From an uncultured Prevotella sp. (GTDB lineage Bacteria > Bacteroidota > Bacteroidia > Bacteroidales > Bacteroidaceae), in assembly GCA_900543585.1 (NCBI GenBank), contig UQRP01000040.1, forward strand, positions 1 through 19,638: a stretch of 19,638 bases of DNA. The letters are read 5' to 3'. A model generated the notes under the pieces. It saw only the letters and a program-made list of their open reading frames with translations. It was not told the origin of the DNA and ran no database searches. The translations under genes were made by a program, and so were the position numbers. Shown here in pieces: positions 1 through 4,983 of the stretch; positions within the stretch are counted from its first letter, which is position 1; each line of letters begins with the position of its first letter.

Positions 1-1
1 G

Positions 2-32
2 CAAAGATACGCACTTCTTATTTTGACTACAA
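2..32 (-). promoter_or_regulatory. Bacteroidetes-type promoter reading out of the window
   Basis: On the minus strand a TTG (30-32) is followed after exactly 20 bp by TATCTTTG (2-9), matching the Bacteroidetes -33/-7 pattern. It starts inside the last codons of the truncated sigma ORF and would drive a gene to the left of the window, which cannot be seen. Confidence 0.55.
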
Positions 33-401
33 TACGCAATCGTGGAGACGCTTACGCTCCTGCGGTGAGAGCTGTGCGTGGGCGAGTTGGCGCAGCTGTT
101 TGAGTCGCCGCTCGTCGTCCTGCCAGTCATCGCCGTCGTGCAGTTCGTCGGTGTAGAGGCGGAGGATGCGCTCGCGGTTGCTCTTGTCGCGCAACCGCTT
201 TAGACAGCGGTTGCGTACAGCCACTATCAGGTAGCCTTCGGCTGAGGCGGGCAGCAGTTCGGTGTCGCTCTCTAACAGTTGGGCGAAAACCTCGCTCACC
301 ACGTCCTCGCTCTCCTGCCCGTCATAGAGCAGGGAGCAGGCCACACTGTACATGCGGCGGTAGTGCTGGCGGAAAAGCTGTTCAACATGCTGTCTGTCCA
401 T
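27..401 (-). CDS. Truncated ECF RNA polymerase sigma factor (region 2 only)
   Basis: The 124-aa product carries the sigma-70 region 2 pattern of ECF factors: an N-terminal EQLFRQHYRRMYSVAC helix, then QESEDVVSEVFAQLL near residues 29-43, then RNRCLKRLRDKSNRERIL as the DNA-melting/-10 recognition part. It is clearly related to the full-length ECF factor at 8231-8716 (both have LFRQHY, ESED, VSEVFA and RN.CL.. in register). The reading stops at LSPQERKRLHDCVL, where region 4 (the -35-binding helix-turn-helix) should begin. ECF factors are normally 160-190 aa, so about 50 residues are missing. The other two frames of the remaining 26 bases do not restore region 4. Either the gene is a decayed remnant or it encodes a region-2-only protein. 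It is preceded by repeat array A, which ends in a promoter box. I expect it cannot act as a normal sigma factor. Confidence 0.7.
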   Translation of the reverse strand: MDRQHVEQLFRQHYRRMYSVACSLLYDGQESEDVVSEVFAQLLESDTELLPASAEGYLIVAVRNRCLKRLRDKSNRERILRLYTDELHDGDDWQDDERRLKQLRQLAHAQLSPQERKRLHDCVL

Positions 402-498
402 CGTCTGTCTCGTGTCTTTTTATTATCAATACCCCTAAGCAAAGAGAATGTTAACCTCTCAAGCAAGATTTCTCCATTCTACTTGGTAAGTATATTTA

Positions 499-506
499 CA
501 AAGATA
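499..506 (-). promoter_or_regulatory. -7 promoter box for the truncated sigma gene
   Basis: TATCTTTG on the minus strand fits the TAnnTTTG box and would give a leader of roughly 90 nt before the ATG at 401. No TTG is seen 19-21 bp upstream; that position is T-rich. Directly upstream of the box is the gene-proximal copy of repeat array A, so the promoter may depend on whatever binds that array. Confidence 0.45.
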
Positions 507-652
507 CACTTTTTCGAGGATAAAAAAGGCCGAGCCCTACACTTTTTCGAGGGTTCGGCGAAAGAATGTCCACACTTTTTCGAGGGTTCAATCAATAGAA
601 GCTCGCACTTTTCCGACGGCTCGCCTCGATTTCTACACTTTTTCGAGGGTTC
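505..652 (-). repeat. Repeat array A: five copies of a CGAAAAAGTGTA core at about 33-bp period
   Basis: On the plus strand the core reads ACACTTTTTCGAGGGTTC, starting at 506, 539, 572, 605 and 635, so steps are 33, 33, 33 and 30 bp. The copy at 605 is variant (GCACTTTTCCGACGGCTC). Read on the minus strand, every copy points towards the sigma gene, and the copy nearest that gene continues directly into the TATCTTTG box. The whole 402-660 interval has no other gene. The peptide repeats seen when it is translated (HFFEGS) are a by-product of the 33-bp step. Confidence 0.85.
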
Positions 653-660
653 GCTAAGTT

Positions 661-1158
661 TCAGACTTCCTTTTCCATGATGTAATCGTTCATAAAGTAT
701 CCGTTGCCGATGTCGTAGTCTCCCTGCTTGCTAATCTTCATTCCGAGATGTTCGTAGAACGTTTTGGCCTTATTGTAGCGGTTGACGTGGAGGAAGATGC
801 GGCAGGGCTCGGGGTGAAGCCGCTTAACCAGGCTGACGGCAGCGTCGAAGAGCGTGCGACCCAAGTGGCGGCCTTGAAAGCGGGGCAGCACATAAATCTT
901 CTGCAGTTCGTAGACATCCGCCTCAATGGGTTGTACGGACACGTAGCCGGCCGGGTCGCCGTTGACGGCTAACAACTGATAGATGTGGCCTTCCTCCGTC
1001 ATTTGCCGCCGCAGACTTGTCTCGGAATACATCATGTCCATCATGTAGTCGCACTGTTCAGACGTAATGATATGCTGGTAAGTCTTAGGAAACACTTGTT
1101 CCGCCATCTCACGGATGAGTGGAATGTCTTCAATCGTTGCAATTCTAATCGTGTTCAT
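661..1158 (-). CDS. GNAT-family N-acetyltransferase
   Basis: The 165-aa protein has the full GNAT fold order: an N-terminal IRIATIEDIPLIREMAEQVF strand-helix, a central beta region, and the acetyl-CoA-binding motif A as LQKIYVLPRFQGRHLGRTL (about residues 85-103; the Q-x-x-G-x-G/A element appears as QGRHLG). It continues with FLHVNRYNKAKTFYEHLGM (about 122-140), the usual N-x-x-A-x-x-F-Y-x-x-x-G-F/M motif B. Such enzymes transfer an acetyl group from acetyl-CoA to an amine; the substrate cannot be told from sequence. The length is normal. The start at 1158 gives the canonical N-terminus. It is a single gene with its own promoter (1275-1305) and a leader of about 110 nt containing a long hairpin. 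The stop at 661 lies only about 9 bp from repeat array A. Confidence 0.88.
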   Translation of the reverse strand: MNTIRIATIEDIPLIREMAEQVFPKTYQHIITSEQCDYMMDMMYSETSLRRQMTEEGHIYQLLAVNGDPAGYVSVQPIEADVYELQKIYVLPRFQGRHLGRTLFDAAVSLVKRLHPEPCRIFLHVNRYNKAKTFYEHLGMKISKQGDYDIGNGYFMNDYIMEKEV

Positions 1159-1190
1159 CTATCTAATTGTTAAATGTCATATAACGAAAG

Positions 1191-1242
1191 AAGTGGTACT
1201 GGACAGTCGAGGCAATGTACCCCGTCTTATCCAGTGCCACTT
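1191..1242 (-). promoter_or_regulatory. Long imperfect hairpin in the leader of the acetyltransferase gene
   Basis: The arms at 1191-1203 and 1230-1242 are 13 bp long with one G-T wobble. Inside them, on the minus strand, a second stem (CGGGG with CCTCG, one wobble) closes a 7-nt loop (TACATTG). The 52-nt structure lies between the predicted start of transcription and the ATG. No U-tract follows, so it does not look like a plain terminator. I do not recognise it as a known riboswitch. Confidence 0.55.
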
Positions 1243-1274
1243 GCTTATGATGCCCTCCGATGGTTGAGCTGGTG

Positions 1275-1305
1275 CAAAGTTAGGACTTTTTCGTTTAATA
1301 AGCAA
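1275..1305 (-). promoter_or_regulatory. Promoter of the acetyltransferase gene
   Basis: On the minus strand TTG (1303-1305) is followed by 20 bp and TAACTTTG (1275-1282), a good match to the Bacteroidetes promoter pattern. It would start transcription near 1268. Confidence 0.6.
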
Positions 1306-1431
1306 GACACTTGCTTAATTTTTATGATTTGCCAGCCATTCAGCGAGAACTACCACCGAGTGTAGAAAAAAAAGCAATGCCTCACAGCGCTTGGCTATGC
1401 GGGCATGGTCCGCCGGGAAGCTTGTACTTCT

Positions 1432-1635
1432 CGGAAAAGTGTAGTTTTGGGAGGCCTAAAATGACGGAAAAGTGTAGTTTTGAGCGGCCCAAAATGACGG
1501 AAAAGTGTAGTGATGCGAGCTAAAATATCGGAAAAGTGTAGTTTTGAGCGGTCCAAAATGACGGAAAAGTGTGGTAGTAGTAATTAATATGCCGGAAAAG
1601 TGCAGTTGTAGCTTGCGTATTTCATAGGAAAAGTG
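1432..1635 (+). repeat. Repeat array B: seven copies of a CGGAAAAGTGTAG core at 31-33-bp period
   Basis: Core starts are at 1432, 1465, 1498, 1529, 1562, 1593 and 1626, so steps are 33, 33, 31, 33, 31 and 33 bp. Copies 1, 2 and 4 read CGGAAAAGTGTAGTTTTG and so contain a TAnnTTTG-like box themselves. Copies 3, 5 and 6 have degraded boxes. Copy 7 (AGGAAAAGTG) abuts the real promoter box TATTTTTG. The linker AAAATGA before the core is also repeated in several copies. The array has the same polarity towards its gene as array A has towards the sigma gene. The stretch from 1306 to 1431 before it shows nothing I can name. Confidence 0.88.
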
Positions 1636-1643
1636 TATTTTTG
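1613..1643 (+). promoter_or_regulatory. Promoter of the prenyltransferase gene
   Basis: TTG (1613-1615), 20 bp, TATTTTTG (1636-1643). The last copy of array B fills the spacer next to the -7 box. A start of transcription near 1650 rules out a GTG start at 1633 for the gene and supports the ATG at 1702. Confidence 0.65.
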
Positions 1644-1701
1644 CAAATCACAGTCTGCGGCATGCCGCTCCTACTCACACATTATATTATATATAGAAAA
1701 G

Positions 1702-2574
1702 ATGCTGAAATCAATCATACAACTGATGCGCCCCGAACAGTGGATGAAGAACCTGTTCGTTTTCCTTCCCGTCTTCTTCGACGGCAAGTTGCTTGTCGAT
1801 GGCTATTGGCAGCACACGTTAGTAGCTTTTTTCTCGTTCTGCTTTGTGGCCAGCGCCATCTATTGCCTGAACGACATCCAGGATGTGGAGCGTGACCGCC
1901 AGCATCCGCGCAAGTGCCACCGCCCCATTGCCTCGGGCGCCATCAGCAAGGGTGGCGCCTGGATAGTCATGGTGTGCTGTCTCTGTGTGTCGGTAGCCAT
2001 CGCCTATGTCAGCGGTCTCAGTCTCTTGGGCATCATCATCGGCTATTTCTTGTTGAACATCGCTTACAGTCTGAAGCTGAAGCATTATGCCATCATCGAC
2101 GTCTTCATCATCGCTGTGGGCTTTGTGCTCCGCGTCTTCGCCGGTGGCTGTGCCACGTCCATCTATCCCACTCCCTGGCTCGTCCTCATGACCTTCCTCT
2201 TGGCACTCTTCTTAGCCTTTGCCAAGCGGCGCGATGATGTCGTCATCTACACCAAGACCGGCGAGGAGCCGCGCAAGGGCATCAACCGGTATAATATTCC
2301 TTTCATGAACGAGGTGATAGGCTTGCTCTCGGCTGTGACCATCGTCTGCTACATCATGTATACCCTCACCGAAGGCGTCATGCAGCGCTTCCATTCCCAG
2401 TATGTCTATCTCACTTCTTTCTGGGTCTTAGCGGCTATCATCAAGTATTTGCAGATAACGATTGTCGATGTGAAGAGCGGTAGTCCGACAAAGGTGTTGC
2501 TCAAGAACCGCTTCATCCAGATGTGTATCCTTGGTTGGATAGCCTCATTCTTCTTCCTCATCTACATCGCCTGA
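1702..2574 (+). CDS. UbiA-family prenyltransferase, decaprenyl-phosphate phosphoribosyltransferase-like
   Basis: The 290-aa integral membrane protein has both aspartate motifs of the UbiA superfamily. The first is LNDIQDVERDRQHPRK followed by RPIASG (residues 56-79; N57, D58, D61, D65). The second is YSLKLKHYAIIDV with GFVLRVFAGG (about 122-149, D133). The form N-D-x-x-D-x-x-x-D-x-x-H-P-x-K-x-x-R-P-I-A-S-G is the one of decaprenyl-phosphate phosphoribosyltransferases (Rv3806c type), which transfer 5-phosphoribose from PRPP to a polyprenyl phosphate in the membrane. In Bacteroidales the acceptor and pathway are not established, so the exact reaction is an inference. Eight or nine hydrophobic segments are visible. 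The ATG at 1702 gives the family's usual MRPEQWMKNLFVF beginning and lies about 50 nt after the predicted start of transcription. It is a single gene, converging on the symporter pseudogene only 9 bp away. Confidence 0.85.
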   Translation: MLKSIIQLMRPEQWMKNLFVFLPVFFDGKLLVDGYWQHTLVAFFSFCFVASAIYCLNDIQDVERDRQHPRKCHRPIASGAISKGGAWIVMVCCLCVSVAIAYVSGLSLLGIIIGYFLLNIAYSLKLKHYAIIDVFIIAVGFVLRVFAGGCATSIYPTPWLVLMTFLLALFLAFAKRRDDVVIYTKTGEEPRKGINRYNIPFMNEVIGLLSAVTIVCYIMYTLTEGVMQRFHSQYVYLTSFWVLAAIIKYLQITIVDVKSGSPTKVLLKNRFIQMCILGWIASFFFLIYIA

Positions 2575-2583
2575 ATCAACCTC

Positions 2584-3159
2584 CTAACCCTTCAGGTCCT
2601 TGTCCGTCATCGCCGCCACGCAGGAGTCCGACCACACGTTCTCGGCTGTCTCCACCATGTCGATGATGGTGTAGATAGGCAGGATGATGCCCATGATGCC
2701 CACGGGGGCGCCCTGGCCGGTCATCAGCGAGAGGGTGAGGAAGTAGCATCCCATTGGCACTCCGGCGTTGCCGATGGCGGCCTGCCCGCCGCTGACCATC
2801 TGCGCTGGCAGGTTGCCCGGTCAGATGAGGAGGAAGAACACGAGCCCTACTTCCGCTGCGGCGAAGGTGGTGAGCAGCGTGTAGGTCACGGCATGCCGGA
2901 AGATGCGCCCCGTGTCTTTCTGGTCACCGATGGAGGCCAGTGTGGTGATGACGGCCAGCACGATGGTGGGCACGGCGAGGAACTGGAACAGCCGCGTGTA
3001 GACGGTGGCGATGAAGTTCATCAGTGTGTCGAGCCAGCCCCAGCCCAACACGCCGAGGACGGCACCCACGGCGAGGGCCCCTATCCACAGCACGAGCTGC
3101 CTGCGGTTCTTCACGATATTCTGTTTGGCTTGCGTGTTATCTTGGCTTGTGTTATTCAT
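2584..3159 (-). pseudogene. Dicarboxylate/amino-acid:cation symporter (DAACS family) remnant
   Basis: Two pieces lie in the same frame. The first 112 residues (from the ATG at 3159) resemble the N-terminus of a sodium:dicarboxylate symporter, with two or three membrane segments and a FLAVPTIVLAVITTLASIGD segment. They end at an in-frame TGA (2821-2823). Reading straight through it gives PGNLPAQMVSGGQAAIGNAG and then the family's C-terminal region (GIILPIYTIIDMVETAENVW, then SDSCVAAMTDKDLKG). The TGA sits where an arginine codon would be expected (CGA to TGA is one transition). Even read through, the product is about 191 residues against about 400 for the family, so roughly half of the transporter, including the substrate-binding hairpins, has been lost from the middle. 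It therefore has at least two inactivating lesions. The original would have taken up an amino acid or C4-dicarboxylate at the inner membrane. Confidence 0.8.
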
Positions 3160-3215
3160 GGAGAAAGCCTTTTTATGTTATAACGCAAAGGAGTGAGAAA
3201 TATTTTAGTTGAGGC

Positions 3216-4808
3216 TCATGAATCCAATTCCACCTCCCATTCGTCCACGGTATGCTTGTCGGCATCGAAGCGGATGCCGACCTTTACGACTTTGCGGCCG
3301 TCGGCGAGATAGGGTTTGGCGTAGCCGCGGGCGTTGATTTGGTCGAGGGCATGACGAGCTGTATCGCCCACCTTCAGCTCCATGACGTAGATGGCATCGG
3401 GCATGAAGATGACCATGTCGGTGCGGCCACCCGCCACCTTTACCTGCGTACGCACATAGACGTTGAGCATGGAGAAAATGAGGTAAAAGGTGTATTCGTA
3501 GAATCCCTCCTTTGTTTTTGCCTCAGCGAGCTTCTCCTTGAAGCCTTCCACGTAGGGGATACCGGCAAGATAAGCTTGCATGTGCTGCATGGCTAAGTCG
3601 ATGTCACCCTGCTTCAAGGCTTTCCAAAACTTCGCAGCAAAACCCATCTGTACGTCGGCATTATTCAGACCAGTATAGATGGGGAGCAGACCGTTGACAT
3701 AGCCTATGCGCACCTCCTGATTGGGGATGGATAGTTCATAGGCTTCAGTATCCGGATCGTAGTCTTTGATGGTAAGATAACCGCTCTGATAGAGCAGCGG
3801 CAGTGCGTCCTTCATGTTCTCCGTGGGTTGGTCAAAGGCTGACTCGGGCACGTCGAGGGAGTCAAGGGAGGTGATGTCAGTGTGGAAGTGCTGCATCTGC
3901 TTGATGAGGAACGTTGGAGTGCCTGAGGCAAACCAGTAGTTGTTTAGCCTACGGTGCAGAAAACAATTCAGCAGGCTGAATGGGTTATAGACCTCGGAGG
4001 CATCCGCCGCAAAATGATAGCCATCGTACCGCTGCTTCAGCTTCTCGTGCATCTCCTCGGGTGTCATCTTGTAAGCGGTGGCAAGCCGCTCCACATCGGG
4101 CCAAAGGGTTGTACACAACTCTTCTTCCGTGAAACCGCAGATGGTGGCGAAGGCCTTCTCCAGAGAGACATTCGCCAGATTGTTGATGGTGGAGAAAATG
4201 CTCAGCTGCGAGAACTTCGTGATACCGGTGATGAAACAGAATTTTATGAATGCCTCATTGGCCTTGAGGGGTACGTAGAACTCCTGCATGACCTTGCGCA
4301 TGTCGTCGAGCGTTTCCTGGTTGTGAAGCACGTCGAGCAGGGGCGCGTCGTATTCGTCGATGATGACCGCCACCTGCCGTCCCGTCTTCTCATAAAGCCT
4401 CCTGATGAGCGCGTCGAGTTTTTCTCCCGGTGTCACTTCTTCAGCATGGTCCTCATACACGTCCAGCCGCCTCAACAAGAAAATCAGCGCCCGCTGGAGT
4501 TCTTGTGCTGAGGACTTCCCTTTGCAAATGCTCAAGTCGAGATGGATGACAGGATAAGGTGTCCATTCCTTTTCCAACGACATGATTTTCAGTCCCTCGA
4601 ACAGCTCACGGTCACCCTTGAAATACGATTCCAATGTCGATGTGAGCAGCGACTTGCCGAAGCGACGCGGACGGTTCATAAAAGCAAATTTCGCATAGTT
4701 TGCCAATTGCCATATAAGTTCGGTCTTATCGACATAGATAAATCCATCCTTGATCATCCTTTCGAAGGTCTGTATACCCACCGGATATTTTCTCATCGTC
4801 TGCTCCAT
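3216..4808 (-). CDS. AAA-ATPase-like protein with C-terminal PD-(D/E)XK nuclease domain
   Basis: The 530-aa protein has the architecture common in Bacteroidetes: an AAA-ATPase-like domain, then a PD-(D/E)XK nuclease-like domain. The P-loop appears as NRPRRFGKSLL (about residues 45-55), a variant of the classical Walker A but usual here. Walker B is VAVIIDEYDAPLLD (D151, E152). At the C-terminus GGRTDMVIFMPDAIYVMELK gives the D464...E477-x-K479 catalytic triad, followed by a conserved Q near 490 and GYAKPY. The family is large and lineage-expanded; its biological role is unknown, with mobile-element or defence links suspected. I chose the ATG at 4808 because the TAAGTTTG promoter box (4833-4840) lies inside the longer reading that could start at 4958, and because MEQTMRKYPVGIQTFE is the usual beginning. 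It is a single gene with its own promoter and no partner. Confidence 0.85.
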   Translation of the reverse strand: MEQTMRKYPVGIQTFERMIKDGFIYVDKTELIWQLANYAKFAFMNRPRRFGKSLLTSTLESYFKGDRELFEGLKIMSLEKEWTPYPVIHLDLSICKGKSSAQELQRALIFLLRRLDVYEDHAEEVTPGEKLDALIRRLYEKTGRQVAVIIDEYDAPLLDVLHNQETLDDMRKVMQEFYVPLKANEAFIKFCFITGITKFSQLSIFSTINNLANVSLEKAFATICGFTEEELCTTLWPDVERLATAYKMTPEEMHEKLKQRYDGYHFAADASEVYNPFSLLNCFLHRRLNNYWFASGTPTFLIKQMQHFHTDITSLDSLDVPESAFDQPTENMKDALPLLYQSGYLTIKDYDPDTEAYELSIPNQEVRIGYVNGLLPIYTGLNNADVQMGFAAKFWKALKQGDIDLAMQHMQAYLAGIPYVEGFKEKLAEAKTKEGFYEYTFYLIFSMLNVYVRTQVKVAGGRTDMVIFMPDAIYVMELKVGDTARHALDQINARGYAKPYLADGRKVVKVGIRFDADKHTVDEWEVELDS

Positions 4809-4832
4809 AGTGCGTTCATCTTGTTTCTTTTG

Positions 4833-4840
4833 CAAACTTA
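4833..4840 (-). promoter_or_regulatory. -7 promoter box of the AAA-ATPase/nuclease gene
   Basis: TAAGTTTG on the minus strand fits TAnnTTTG; the start of transcription would be about 18 nt before the ATG at 4808. There is no clear TTG at 19-21 bp upstream, so the -33 element is weak. Confidence 0.4.
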
Positions 4841-4906
4841 CGCAATTATTTTGTAATGTACGACTTTTGTGAGAAAATTCGTCCGGGAGGTGGCGAACCG
4901 GTAATA

Positions 4907-4946
4907 AAAAAGCGAATATCGGAATGTCTCCCGTTATTCGCTTTTT
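4907..4946 (-). terminator. Hairpin terminator downstream of the receptor operon (bidirectional form)
   Basis: Arms 4907-4922 and 4931-4946 pair over 16 positions with a single T-T mismatch, around an 8-nt loop. The outer five base pairs are A-T, so either strand ends its hairpin in a U-tract. It lies about 40 bp after the stop of the outer-membrane receptor gene and before the promoter of the next minus-strand gene, insulating the two. Confidence 0.85.
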
Positions 4947-4983
4947 AATGTAATACAAGTTGTATCGCAGGGACTGTTTGGCT

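Noticed and set aside
279..680. ORF with repeated HFFEGS peptides over array A
   Set aside because: The peptide repeat follows from the 33-bp DNA step. The first part is antisense to the sigma gene and the end is antisense to the acetyltransferase; no start signal.
505..1640. CRISPR array (repeats at ~33-bp period)
   Set aside because: The conserved core is only 12-18 bp, the linkers are themselves repeated, copies are degenerate, and no cas genes are present.
2821..2823. TGA as selenocysteine in the symporter
   Set aside because: No SECIS-like structure was seen, the family has no known selenoproteins, and the protein also lacks its middle half.
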